Shown here piece by piece: positions 28,493-39,610 of a DNA stretch of 64,000 bases. The notes beneath the pieces were generated by a model. That model searched no databases. It was not told where the DNA came from and saw only the letters and a list, made by a program, of their open reading frames with translations. How positions within the stretch are numbered: the first letter of the stretch is position 1; every line of letters starts with the position of its first letter. Both the position numbers and the translations under genes were made by a program. Origin of the DNA: Mycobacterium interjectum (GTDB lineage Bacteria > Actinomycetota > Actinomycetes > Mycobacteriales > Mycobacteriaceae); assembly GCA_002102225.1 (NCBI GenBank), contig LQPB01000045.1:56002-120001 (forward strand). Reading direction: 5' to 3'.

Positions 28493-29217
28493 AAACGAAG
28501 ATTGTCAAGATTCCGGTCCTCGGTGACCACCTCGTGAACACGTACCTATTGATCGGACGACGCCCCATTCTGGTTGACTGCGGCATGCCTAGAAGCGGCG
28601 ACCGGATCTGGGAGGGCGTCACCGCCGCCGGTGTCGATCCCACCGATCTGGAGATGATCATCATCACCCACGGTCATGTCGACCACTTTGGGGCCGCCGC
28701 GGAACTTCAGACCCGCACGGGCGCTCCGGTCGCGGCGCACGAAGCCGACCTGGCGACGTATCTGGCCGGACACTCCGATCGCACCAGGCGCCAACCCATC
28801 GGTGTGTTCGGACACATCTTCACGCGCACTCCCCCACCGAACGAAGTCACCCGGCCTCTGCACCCAGACCTACTTCTGAGCGGCGAATACGAACTCGAAC
28901 GTCACGGCGTCGACGCCCGCATCATCCATACACCGGGACACACCCCCGGGTCGGTGTCGGTTCTACTGGACCAGGGCGACCTGATTGCAGGCGACATGCT
29001 CACCGGCGGTTTCCTGGGCCTGCTGCAATACCGCCCCTCCAATCCGCCGTTCCACGATGACCCCGATCAAGCACTTGACAGCTTGCAGGCAGCGCTGGAC
29101 CTCGGACCCCATACCCTGCACATCGGACATGGCGGCCCGATGCCCGCCGGTGACGTCCAACGCTGGCTCGATCGTCAGCCGAATCGGCGAGCAAAACCTC
29201 GAAAGCGCTCGGCATGA
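28489..29217 (+). CDS. metallo-beta-lactamase-fold hydrolase
   Basis: A 242-residue MBL-fold enzyme with zinc ligands in HGHVDH (H61, H63, D65, H66), the later HTPGHTPGS histidine, the bridging aspartate of IAGDML and a final GHGGP. The arrangement is that of glyoxalase II-like thioesterases/hydrolases. The start GTG at 28489 has a strong ribosome site (AAAGGAG, 9 bp upstream) and overlaps the preceding stop. It is the last gene of the island operon. The protein ends in a basic tail (NRRAKPRKRSA). Confidence 0.87.
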   Translation: MKTKIVKIPVLGDHLVNTYLLIGRRPILVDCGMPRSGDRIWEGVTAAGVDPTDLEMIIITHGHVDHFGAAAELQTRTGAPVAAHEADLATYLAGHSDRTRRQPIGVFGHIFTRTPPPNEVTRPLHPDLLLSGEYELERHGVDARIIHTPGHTPGSVSVLLDQGDLIAGDMLTGGFLGLLQYRPSNPPFHDDPDQALDSLQAALDLGPHTLHIGHGGPMPAGDVQRWLDRQPNRRAKPRKRSA

Positions 29218-29563
29218 ATCGGCATAAATAGTCGCAGCCGCGCGGGTCACTACGAATCTGCCGCGGGCGAGCCTTAGGTCGTTCGGGCCTGGCGATCTCT
29301 ACCCGGAAGCTTGCAACCTTATTGCGCCCTTCGCCATCGGCAGGAACCAGACATGGGGGTCGCGGCTGCAGACTTCGGCGAGTCCACACTGGGACACCTC
29401 AGAGCGGCGCGCTGATGATCGACCCAAGGCAGACGATGGTCCTCGGGCGGACAGCTTGGCAGCCGACCGAGAACTCGAAACCCACGGCACACTCTTGGCA
29501 CAACGGGGGTTCGGAATTCTGAGGGGAAACCGGTCCGCGACCCAGTGAACTGGGGTCTTGATC
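29218..29563. other. right non-coding arm of the island
   Basis: A 346 bp stretch without a supported gene between the metallo-hydrolase gene and the tRNA. It carries the right copy of the inner repeat at 29487-29513, then 50 bp to the attachment repeat. I see no trace of an integrase reading frame. Confidence 0.4.
29487..29513. repeat. island inner direct repeat, right copy
   Basis: GGCACACTCTTGGCACAACG followed by GGGG and TTC, in direct orientation to 25581-25607. It lies 51 bp inside the right attachment repeat. Confidence 0.6.
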
Positions 29564-29606
29564 GTGGGCGCGGACGGTATCGAACCGCCGACCGCTGGTG
29601 TGTAAA
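29564..29606. repeat. right attachment-site repeat (within tRNA-Val)
   Basis: The 43 bp segment runs from just outside the tRNA 3' end to the anticodon loop. It matches 25420-25462 at 42 of 43 positions. The crossover therefore lay within the 3' half of the tRNA. Confidence 0.85.
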
Positions 29607-29636
29607 ACCAGAGCTCTACCACTGAGCTACGCGCCC
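29565..29636 (-). tRNA. tRNA-Val (anticodon TAC)
   Basis: A 72 nt tRNA on the minus strand. The acceptor stem pairs GGGCGCG with CGCGCCC, followed by discriminator A. The D-arm reads GCTCAGTGGTAGAGC. The anticodon arm CTGGT-TTTACAC-ACCAG gives anticodon TAC (valine). The T-arm carries GGTTCGATACC. CCA is not encoded, as is usual in mycobacteria. The tRNA is intact and is the integration target of the neighbouring island. Confidence 0.95.
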
Positions 29637-29702
29637 CGAAACCCCGGGGGTAACCCGGGTGTCCGCCGCAGGCTACCCGCCCGGCGGCCCAGCGCCCAAA
29701 AT

Positions 29703-30164
29703 TCAGGCTCGCAACGCCGCCAGCGCGTCGAGCCAGAGCCGCTGGTCGCGGGACTCGCCGGGCTGTTTCATTTCGGCGAATCGAATTATGCCGGACCGGT
29801 CGATGACGAAGGTGCCGCGATTGGGATAGCCGGCGTCGGCGTTGAACACGCCGTAGGCCTGGCTGACCTCGCCGTGCGGCCAGAAATCCGAGAGCACCGG
29901 GAACATGAAGCCGCTCTCCAGCGACCAGATCTTGTGCGTGGGCGGCGGCCCGACCGAGATCGCCATCGCCACGCTGTCGTCGTTCTCGAACTGGGGCAGG
30001 TGGTCGCGCAGCAGGTCCAGCTCGCCCTGGCAGATCCCGGTGAACGCCAGCGGGAAGAACACCAGCAGGACGTTCTGGGCGCCGCGAAACGAGCTCAGGG
30101 TGACGGGCTGCTGGTTCTGGTCGCGCAAGGTGAAGTCGGGGGCGGCGGTGCCGATGGGCAGCAT
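29703..30164 (-). CDS. ahpE: one-cysteine peroxiredoxin AhpE
   Basis: A 153-residue peroxiredoxin matching M. tuberculosis AhpE (Rv2238c) in length and sequence. The peroxidatic cysteine is C45 in PLAFTGICQGELD, preceded by the conserved PxxxT/S pattern. It reduces peroxides and peroxynitrite with mycothiol/mycoredoxin as partners. The ATG at 30164 overlaps the stop of the upstream DUF3052 gene (TGATG), fixing the start. The tRNA-Val lies 66 bp downstream. Confidence 0.95.
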   Translation of the reverse strand: MLPIGTAAPDFTLRDQNQQPVTLSSFRGAQNVLLVFFPLAFTGICQGELDLLRDHLPQFENDDSVAMAISVGPPPTHKIWSLESGFMFPVLSDFWPHGEVSQAYGVFNADAGYPNRGTFVIDRSGIIRFAEMKQPGESRDQRLWLDALAALRA

Positions 30165-30589
30165 CAACGCTTCCCGGTCCGCGACGACTTGGGCTGGACC
30201 AGTCGGCTGGCGCTCCAGTCGCCGAGGTTGACCGACGAGGTCGGCATCAGGCCGGCGGTGGGTGCCGCCTCGGCGATCTCGGCGGGCAGCACGTGGCCGG
30301 GCTTGCCGGTCTTGGGCGTCAGCACCCAGATCACGCCGTCCTCGGCCAGCGGGGTGATCGCGTCCATCAGGGTGTCGACCAGGTCGCCGTCGCCGTCGCG
30401 CCACCACAGCAACACGACGTCGATGACCTCGTCGCTGTCTTCGTCGAGCAACTCACTGCCGCACGCTTCCTCGACCGCGGCCCGGATGTCGTCGTTGGAG
30501 TCCTCGTCCCAGCCCCATTCCTGGACGACTTGGTCCCGTTGGATGCCCAGTTTGCGAGCGAAGCTCGAGGCGTCATCCGCCGCGACCAC
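30164..30589 (-). CDS. DUF3052 protein (Rv2239c-type)
   Basis: A 141-residue acidic conserved actinobacterial protein (DUF3052): FARKLGIQRDQVVQEWGWDED at the N-terminus and VIWVLTPKTGKPGHV centrally. No catalytic motif is recognised. The GTG at 30589 has a GAGGAGG ribosome site about 8 bp upstream. It is co-transcribed and coupled with ahpE. Confidence 0.9.
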   Translation of the reverse strand: MVAADDASSFARKLGIQRDQVVQEWGWDEDSNDDIRAAVEEACGSELLDEDSDEVIDVVLLWWRDGDGDLVDTLMDAITPLAEDGVIWVLTPKTGKPGHVLPAEIAEAAPTAGLMPTSSVNLGDWSASRLVQPKSSRTGKR

Positions 30590-30669
30590 CGTGGAACCTC
30601 CTCAACCGTCCGCGCACCGTGCGATGGGGATTATCGTCGCACAGCCAGAACGCGGTCCATACCCGTGTC

Positions 30670-31260
30670 TCAGAAGGATGCCAGGCAGAGTTTCAGCGCC
30701 TTCGTCTTGGTGTCGTTGAGCTGGTCGACCCGCCTGTTGAACTCCGCGATCGACGCGTGCGTGCCGATGGCGTTGGCCACCGCGCGCGCGGCGTCGACAT
30801 AGGCGTTGAACGCGTCCTTCAGCTGCTGCGACAGCGCATCGTTGAAGCTGTTGGACACCGTGGTGGCGCTGTCGTTCAGGGCGCCGATCGCCGGGCCCTC
30901 GGCCGGGCCGGTGTTGCGGCCCCCGTTGAACGCCGCGACGTAGGCGTTGACCTTGTCGATCGCGTCCTTGGCCGAGGTGGCCAGCGTGTCGCAGGAGGTG
31001 CGCACGGCCCTGGTCGTCAGCGACTGCTGCCGCTGCGACTCCTTCACGCGCGACGTGGCCGAGGAGGCCGACACCGACGCGGACACCGACTGCCGGTAGG
31101 CCGGGGCGACGTTGGTATCGGGCGTGGCCGTGCCGTTGGTGACGCTGGTACATCCGACGATCCCCATGACCAGCGCCGCGACGCAGCCGAGCGCCAGCGC
31201 GCCCCGCCTCGGGAAATCCCCCACGTGCACGCGAGGGACGGCACGCCATCCGATGAGCAC
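30670..31260 (-). CDS. putative lipoprotein (Rv2240c-type)
   Basis: About 196 residues from the GTG at 31260. An arginine-bearing N-terminus precedes a hydrophobic stretch ([18 protein letters not shown]) ending in a lipobox-like IVGC, so it is probably a lipoprotein or exported anchored protein. The mature part is helical and rich in Ala/Ser/Asn with no catalytic motif. A GTG at 31230 is an alternative start. It diverges from aceE with about 100 bp between starts, so the promoters probably overlap. Confidence 0.75.
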   Translation of the reverse strand: MLIGWRAVPRVHVGDFPRRGALALGCVAALVMGIVGCTSVTNGTATPDTNVAPAYRQSVSASVSASSATSRVKESQRQQSLTTRAVRTSCDTLATSAKDAIDKVNAYVAAFNGGRNTGPAEGPAIGALNDSATTVSNSFNDALSQQLKDAFNAYVDAARAVANAIGTHASIAEFNRRVDQLNDTKTKALKLCLASF

Positions 31261-31363
31261 GATTGCTGACGTTACCGGGTGCCTAACACGGGCGCGGCTA
31301 CCGCCCGAAACGTCGGTGCGGCACGATAGAAGGACACAACGCAACCGAATACAGGAGCGCAAG

Positions 31364-34153
<2,790 letters not shown>

Positions 34154-34225
34154 CGTCGCCGCTCGAGGGCCGCGACACCCCGGCGCTTGGCGGATCCTTC
34201 CAGAAAATTGGCGTAGGTTTTAGGC

Positions 34226-35542
34226 GTGAACGACAACGCGTTCGCCGGTCCGTTCGCGTCGGCCCGGCCCAGGTCACCGCTGGAACTGCTGGACACGGTG
34301 CCCGATTCGGTGCTGCGGCGGTTGAAGCAGTACTCCGGCCGGCTGGCCACCGAAGCGGTCTCGATCATGCAGGACCGGTTGCCGTTCTTCGCCGACCTGG
34401 AAGCCTCCCAGCGGGCCAGCGTGGCGCTGGTGGTGCAGACGGCGGTCAACAACTTCGTCGAGTGGATGCAGGACCCGCACAGCAACGTCAGCTACACCGC
34501 CCAGGCCTTCGAGCTGGTGCCCCAGGACCTGGCCCGCCGGATCGCGCTGCGGCACAGCGTGGACATGGTGCGCGTGACGATGGAGTTCTTCGAGGAGGTG
34601 CTGCCGCTGGTGGCCCGCTCCGAGGAGCAGTTGACCGCCCTGACCGTCGGCGTCCTGAAGTACAGCCGGGACCTGGCGTTCACCGCCGCGTCGTCCTACG
34701 CCGAGGCGGCCGAGGCGCGCGGCACCTGGGACAGCCGGATGGAGGCCAGCGTCGTCGACGCGGTGGTGCGCGGTGACACCGGCCCCGAACTGCTGTCCCG
34801 CGCCGCGGCGCTGAACTGGGACACCACCGCGCCGGCGACGGTCGTGGTCGGGATCCCGGCGCCCGGCCGGGACGAGCCGGACGGCGAGGCCGGCACCCAG
34901 CGGGCCAGCCAGGACGTCCGCGACATCGCCGCGCGCCACGGCCGGGCGGCGCTCACCGACGTGCACGGCACCTGGCTGGTGGCGATCGTGTCGGGCCAAT
35001 TGTCGCTGACCGATAAATTCCTGGACGATCTGTTGACCGCGTTCTCCGACGGGCCGGTGGTCATCGGGCCCACGGCGCCCATGCTGACCGCGGCCTACCA
35101 TAGCGCCAGCGAGGCGATTTCCGGGATGAACGCCGTCGCCGGCTGGCGGGGCGCGCCACGGCCCGTGCTGGCCCGCGAACTGCTGCCCGAACGGGCCCTG
35201 ATGGGCGACGCGTCGGCGATCGTGGCCCTGCACACCGACGTGATGGGGCCACTGGCCGACGCGGGACCGACGCTCACCGAAACCCTGGACGCTTACTTAG
35301 ATTGTGGCGGGGCGATTGAAGCTTGTGCCAGAAAGTTGTTCGTTCATCCAAACACGGTGCGCTACCGGCTCAAGCGCATCACCGACTTCACCGGGCGCGA
35401 CCCGACCCAACCGCGCGACGCATACGTGCTGCGTGTGGCCTCGACGGTGGGCCAACTCAACTACCCCGCGGCGGCCGCCAGCGTTGCTACCAACATCGTC
35501 GCGCCGGTTCCCCTGCCGGTCAGGAGCGGCACCACGGGCTAG
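34226..35542 (+). CDS. mabR: FAS-II transcriptional regulator MabR
   Basis: A 438-residue PucR/CdaR-type regulator matching Rv2242. The N-terminal two thirds is the sensory/GGDEF-like region and the C-terminal HTH_30 domain (ETLDAYLDCGGAIEACARKL, HPNTVRYRLKRI) binds DNA. In M. tuberculosis MabR controls the fabD-acpM-kasA-kasB-accD6 operon. Its operator motif is present 65 bp downstream of this gene. The start is a GTG at 34226; it follows aceE by 72 bp. Confidence 0.93.
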   Translation: MNDNAFAGPFASARPRSPLELLDTVPDSVLRRLKQYSGRLATEAVSIMQDRLPFFADLEASQRASVALVVQTAVNNFVEWMQDPHSNVSYTAQAFELVPQDLARRIALRHSVDMVRVTMEFFEEVLPLVARSEEQLTALTVGVLKYSRDLAFTAASSYAEAAEARGTWDSRMEASVVDAVVRGDTGPELLSRAAALNWDTTAPATVVVGIPAPGRDEPDGEAGTQRASQDVRDIAARHGRAALTDVHGTWLVAIVSGQLSLTDKFLDDLLTAFSDGPVVIGPTAPMLTAAYHSASEAISGMNAVAGWRGAPRPVLARELLPERALMGDASAIVALHTDVMGPLADAGPTLTETLDAYLDCGGAIEACARKLFVHPNTVRYRLKRITDFTGRDPTQPRDAYVLRVASTVGQLNYPAAAASVATNIVAPVPLPVRSGTTG

Positions 35543-35604
35543 TCGACGGGCAGTGATTTAGCCAACAGATCGCGGCCCGGTATCAAAAACATTGCTTACG
35601 GAGC

Positions 35605-35630
35605 GGTTTTGTAAGGTGTATACAAAAACC
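35605..35630. promoter_or_regulatory. MabR operator of the FAS-II operon
   Basis: TTTTGT (35607-35612), nine bases, then ACAAAA (35622-35627) is the inverted repeat TTTTGT-N9-ACAAAA that I recall for MabR. The arms extend to GGTTTTGT and ACAAAAACC. It is centred about 77 bp upstream of the fabD start. A CATAAT at 35643-35648 could be the -10 element. An upstream TCAAAAAC at 35583 is a weaker half. Confidence 0.85.
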
Positions 35631-35693
35631 TAAGACGAGGTTCATAATCTGTTACACCCGCCAAAACCGTTTCCACAGTGTTCTCTTAGACAC

Positions 35694-36602
35694 GTGATCG
35701 CATTGCTTGCGCCCGGACAGGGTTCGCAGACGGAGGGGATGCTGTCGCCATGGCTGGAGCTGCCAGGCGTCGCCGACCAGCTCGCCCTGTGGTCGAAGGC
35801 CAGTGGCCTGGACCTGGTGCGGCTGGGCACCACCGCGTCGACCGAGGAAATCACCGACACCGCGGTGACGCAGCCGCTGGTCGTCGCGAACACGCTGCTC
35901 GCCCACCAGGAGCTGACCCGGCGCGGCCTGCTCAGCGGCGCGGACCTCATCGTCGCGGGCCACTCGGTCGGCGAGATCGCGGCGTACGCGATCGCCGGCG
36001 TGCTGGCCGCCGATGACGCCGTGGCGCTGGCCGCCACCCGTGGCGCCGAAATGGCCAAGGCCTGCGCCCTGGAGCCGACCGGCATGTCGGCGGTGCTCGG
36101 TGGAGACGAGGCCGAGGTGCTGACCCGCCTCGAGGAGCTCGAGCTGTTCCCCGCCAACCGCAACGCGCCCGGCCAGATCGTGGCCGCGGGCCCGCTGTCG
36201 TCGCTGGAGAAGCTCGCCGAGGACCCGCCGGCCAAGGCGCGGGTGCGCGCGCTCGGCGTGGCCGGCGCGTTCCACACCAAGTACATGGCCCCGGCCCTGG
36301 ACGGCTACGCCGCGGCGGCGGCCGCCGTCGTGACCGCCGAGCCCACCGCCACGCTGTTGTCCAACCGGGACGGCAAGCCCGTCGCCTCGGCGGCGGCCGC
36401 GATGGACACCCTGGTCGCCCAGCTGACCCAGCCGGTGCGCTGGGACCTGTGCACCGAGACGATGCGTACGCACGATGTGACGGCGATCGTGGAGTTTCCC
36501 CCGGCGGGGACGCTCACCGGTATCGCCAAACGCGAACTTCGGGGGGTTACGGCGCGTGCCGTCAAGTCACCCGCGGATCTGGACGAGTTGGCAAACCTCT
36601 AA
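35694..36602 (+). CDS. fabD: malonyl-CoA:ACP transacylase FabD
   Basis: A 302-residue malonyl transferase. The nucleophile is S91 in VAGHSVGE. APGQGSQ at the N-terminus forms the oxyanion loop and the catalytic histidine lies in GAFHTKYM. It loads malonyl groups onto AcpM for KasA/KasB elongation. The start is a GTG at 35694. It is the first gene of the FAS-II operon under the MabR operator. Confidence 0.95.
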   Translation: MIALLAPGQGSQTEGMLSPWLELPGVADQLALWSKASGLDLVRLGTTASTEEITDTAVTQPLVVANTLLAHQELTRRGLLSGADLIVAGHSVGEIAAYAIAGVLAADDAVALAATRGAEMAKACALEPTGMSAVLGGDEAEVLTRLEELELFPANRNAPGQIVAAGPLSSLEKLAEDPPAKARVRALGVAGAFHTKYMAPALDGYAAAAAAVVTAEPTATLLSNRDGKPVASAAAAMDTLVAQLTQPVRWDLCTETMRTHDVTAIVEFPPAGTLTGIAKRELRGVTARAVKSPADLDELANL

Positions 36603-36683
36603 AACGCCGGCTTTCGCCAGTACAAATAGAAACTGCAAACGTCAATCCGATTTGCACACAACACATTACGAAGGGAATAGGCC

Positions 36684-37031
36684 GTGGCCGTCAGTCAGGA
36701 AGAAATCATCGCCGGTATCGCCGAGATCATCGAAGAGGTGACCGGTATCGAGCCGTCCGAGGTCACCCCCGAGAAGTCGTTCGTTGACGACCTGGACATC
36801 GACTCGCTGTCGATGGTCGAGATCGCGGTGCAGACCGAGGACAAGTACGGCGTCAAGATCCCCGACGAGGATCTCGCCGGTCTGCGCACCGTCGGTGACG
36901 TGGTCGCCTACATCCAGAAGCTCGAGGAAGAGAACCCCGAGGCCGCCGAGGCTCTGCGCGCCAAGCTGGAGACCGAGAACCCCGAAGCTGTCGCCAACGT
37001 CAAGGCGAGGCTGGAAGCGGACAGCAAGTGA
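36684..37031 (+). CDS. acpM: meromycolate acyl carrier protein AcpM
   Basis: A 115-residue acyl carrier protein. The 4'-phosphopantetheine serine is S41 in [12 protein letters not shown]. It has the mycobacterial C-terminal extension of about 35 residues ([20 protein letters not shown]) beyond a standard ACP, needed for long meromycolate chains. The GTG at 36684 follows an AAGGGA ribosome site. The stop overlaps the kasA GTG. Confidence 0.95.
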   Translation: MAVSQEEIIAGIAEIIEEVTGIEPSEVTPEKSFVDDLDIDSLSMVEIAVQTEDKYGVKIPDEDLAGLRTVGDVVAYIQKLEEENPEAAEALRAKLETENPEAVANVKARLEADSK

Positions 37032-38278
37032 CCAAGCCTTCCACTGCCAATGGCGGTTACCCCAGCGTTGTGGTAACCGCCGTCACGGCGACGACGTCGA
37101 TCGCGCCGGACATCGAGAGCACGTGGAAGGGTTTGTTGGCCGGCGAGAGCGGCATCCGCGTGCTCGAGGACGAGTTCGTCACCAAGTGGGACCTGCCCGT
37201 CAAGATCGGTGGACACCTCAAGGAGCCCGTCGACAACCACATGGGCAGGCTCGACCTGCGCCGCATGTCCTACGTCCAGCGGATGAGCAAGTTGCTGTCC
37301 GGTCAGCTCTGGGAGACCGCGGGCAGCCCGGAGGTCGACCCCGACCGGTTCACAGTCGTGGTCGGCACGGGTCTGGGTGGCGCCGAACGCGTGATCGAGA
37401 GCTATGACCTGATGAACGAGGGCGGTCCCCGCAAGGTGTCGCCACTCGCCGTTCAGATGATCATGCCCAACGGTGCGGCCGCCGTGGTCGGCCTGCAGCT
37501 CGGGGCGCGCGCCGGCGTGATGACCCCGGTGTCGGCCTGTTCGTCGGGCTCGGAAGCAATCGCGCACGCGTGGCGTCAAATTGTCATGGGTGACGCCGAC
37601 GTCGCCGTGTGCGGCGGTGTCGAGGGCCCCATCGAGGCGCTGCCCATCGCGGCGTTCTCGATGATGCGGGCGATGTCGACCCGCAACGACGAACCCGAGC
37701 GTGCCTCGCGTCCGTTCGACAAGGACCGCGACGGTTTCGTGTTCGGCGAGGCCGGGGCGCTGATGATCATCGAGACCGAGGAGCACGCCAAGGCCCGCGG
37801 CGCCAAGCCGCTGGCCCGCCTGCTGGGCGCCGGCATCACCTCGGACGCCTTCCACATGGTGGCCCCCGCGGCGGACGGCGTGCGCGCCGGCCGGGCGATG
37901 ACGCGAGCGCTGGAGCTTGCGGGCTTGTCCCCCAAGGACGTTGACCACATCAACGCGCACGGGACGGCGACGCCCATCGGTGACTCCGCGGAGGCCAACG
38001 CCATCCGGGTGGCCGGCTGCGAGCAGGCCGCGGTCTACGCGCCAAAGTCGGCGCTGGGCCACTCCATCGGCGCGGTCGGTGCGCTGGAATCTGTTTTGAC
38101 GGTATTGAGCCTTCGGGACGGCGTGATACCGCCCACCCTCAATTACGAAACACCCGACCCCGAGATCGACCTTGATGTGGTCGCGGGCGAGCCCCGCTAC
38201 GGCGAATTCCGCTACGCGATCAACAACTCGTTCGGGTTCGGCGGCCACAACGTGGCGCTCGCCTTCGGGCGCTACTAA
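37028..38278 (+). CDS. kasA: beta-ketoacyl-ACP synthase KasA
   Basis: A 416-residue type II condensing enzyme. The nucleophile is C171 in [11 protein letters not shown], with histidines in NAHGTATP and [10 protein letters not shown]. It extends meromycolate precursors and is the target of thiolactomycin. The GTG at 37028 overlaps the acpM stop (GTGA). kasB follows after a 35 bp gap. Confidence 0.96.
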   Translation: MTKPSTANGGYPSVVVTAVTATTSIAPDIESTWKGLLAGESGIRVLEDEFVTKWDLPVKIGGHLKEPVDNHMGRLDLRRMSYVQRMSKLLSGQLWETAGSPEVDPDRFTVVVGTGLGGAERVIESYDLMNEGGPRKVSPLAVQMIMPNGAAAVVGLQLGARAGVMTPVSACSSGSEAIAHAWRQIVMGDADVAVCGGVEGPIEALPIAAFSMMRAMSTRNDEPERASRPFDKDRDGFVFGEAGALMIIETEEHAKARGAKPLARLLGAGITSDAFHMVAPAADGVRAGRAMTRALELAGLSPKDVDHINAHGTATPIGDSAEANAIRVAGCEQAAVYAPKSALGHSIGAVGALESVLTVLSLRDGVIPPTLNYETPDPEIDLDVVAGEPRYGEFRYAINNSFGFGGHNVALAFGRY

Positions 38279-38313
38279 AGCCGCGCAGCACGGAAGGGAT
38301 CTTTGCAAGACCC

Positions 38314-39567
38314 ATGACAGAGTTGGTTACCGGGAAAGGCCTCCCGAATGTAGTCGTCACTGGCATCGCCATGACGACCGCACTGGCGACGGACGCCGAG
38401 ACCACCTGGAAGTTGTTGCAGGACAGGCAAAGCGGCATCCGCGTCCTTGACGACCCGTTCGTCGAGGAGTTCGACCTCCCGGTGCGAATCGGCGGACACC
38501 TGCTGGAAGAATTCGACAGCCAGCTGACGCGCATCGAGCTGCGCCGGACGGGCTACCTGCAACGGATGTCGACCATTCTGGGCCGGCGGGTGTGGGAGAA
38601 CGCCGGCTCGCCCGAGGTCGACACCAACCGGCTGATGGTCTCCATCGGCACCGGGATGGGCTCGTCGGAGGAGATGGTCTTCAGCTACGACGACATGCGG
38701 GCCCGCGGGCTCAGGGCCGTCTCGCCGCTCGGTGTGCAGAAGTACATGCCCAACGGCGCCGCCGCGGCGGTGGGTCTGGAACGGCACGCCAAAGCCGGTG
38801 TGATCACGCCGGTTTCGGCGTGCGCCTCGGGTTCGGAGGGCATCGCCCAGGCGTGGCGCAACATCGTGTTCGGCGAGGCCGACATCGCGATCTGCGGCGG
38901 GGTCGAAACCAAGATCGAGGCGGTGCCGATCGCCGCGTTCGCCCAGATGCGGATCGTGATGTCCACCAAGAACGACGACCCGGTGGGCGCCTGCCGACCG
39001 TTCGACCGGGACCGCACCGGCTTCGTGTTCGGCGAGGCCGGCGCGCTGATGGTGATCGAGACCGAGGAGCACGCCAAGGCGCGCGGCGCCACCATTCTGG
39101 CGCGGCTGATGGGGGCCAGCATCACCTCCGACGGCTACCACATGGTGGCCCCGGACCCCAACGGCGAGCGCGCCGGGCACGCGATCTCCCGGGCGATTCA
39201 GCTCGCGGGCCTGACACCGGGCGACATCGACCACGTCAACGCCCACGCCACCGGCACCTCGGTGGGCGATCTGGCCGAGAGCCGGGCGATCAACAAGGCG
39301 CTGGGTAGCAACAAGCCGGCGGTGTACGCGCCCAAGGCCGCACTCGGCCACTCGGTGGGCGCGGTCGGCGCGGTGGAGTCGATCCTGACCGTGCTCGCAT
39401 TGCGGGATCAGGTGGTTCCCCCGACACTGAACCTGGAAAACCTCGATCCGGAGATCGATTTGGACGTGGTGGCGGGCAAGCCGCGGCCGGGCGACTACAA
39501 GTACGCGATCAACAACTCGTTCGGATTCGGCGGCCACAACGTCGCGCTCGCCTTCGGGCGGTACTGA
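38314..39567 (+). CDS. kasB: beta-ketoacyl-ACP synthase KasB
   Basis: A 417-residue condensing enzyme paralogous to KasA. The nucleophile is C170 in [11 protein letters not shown] and the histidines lie in NAHATGTS and [10 protein letters not shown]. KasB performs the last elongation steps to full-length mycolates and is linked to acid-fastness. It is closely similar to KasA along its length, a tandem duplication. The ATG at 38314 follows GGAAGGGATC-type sequence. Confidence 0.96.
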   Translation: MTELVTGKGLPNVVVTGIAMTTALATDAETTWKLLQDRQSGIRVLDDPFVEEFDLPVRIGGHLLEEFDSQLTRIELRRTGYLQRMSTILGRRVWENAGSPEVDTNRLMVSIGTGMGSSEEMVFSYDDMRARGLRAVSPLGVQKYMPNGAAAAVGLERHAKAGVITPVSACASGSEGIAQAWRNIVFGEADIAICGGVETKIEAVPIAAFAQMRIVMSTKNDDPVGACRPFDRDRTGFVFGEAGALMVIETEEHAKARGATILARLMGASITSDGYHMVAPDPNGERAGHAISRAIQLAGLTPGDIDHVNAHATGTSVGDLAESRAINKALGSNKPAVYAPKAALGHSVGAVGAVESILTVLALRDQVVPPTLNLENLDPEIDLDVVAGKPRPGDYKYAINNSFGFGGHNVALAFGRY

Positions 39568-39610
39568 CCCCGCCTTCATTGGCGAGCACACTCGGAACAG
39601 GAGACCTGCG

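Larger units (their letters stand above)
25420..29606. mobile_element. 4.1 kb genomic island integrated at tRNA-Val
   Basis: The element is bounded by 43 bp direct repeats derived from the tRNA-Val 3' half. The intact tRNA is at the right end and the displaced 3' half at the left. Cargo consists of a divergent GlxA-type regulator and a three-gene HD / alpha-beta hydrolase / metallo-beta-lactamase operon. No integrase, excisionase or replication gene is visible, so the island is either a deleted remnant or was mobilised in trans. Both inner ends share a further direct repeat (25581-25607, 29487-29513). Confidence 0.75.

Noticed and set aside
29218..29563. Possible integrase remnant next to the tRNA
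   Set aside because: No tyrosine or serine recombinase motifs in any frame that I can read.
25420..29606. Insertion sequence or transposon
   Set aside because: No transposase and no terminal inverted repeats. The flanking repeats are tRNA-derived, which points to site-specific integration.
31112..31363. 84-residue N-terminal extension of AceE
   Set aside because: It lies inside the divergent lipoprotein gene. The TTG at 31364 has a ribosome site and gives the conserved N-terminus.
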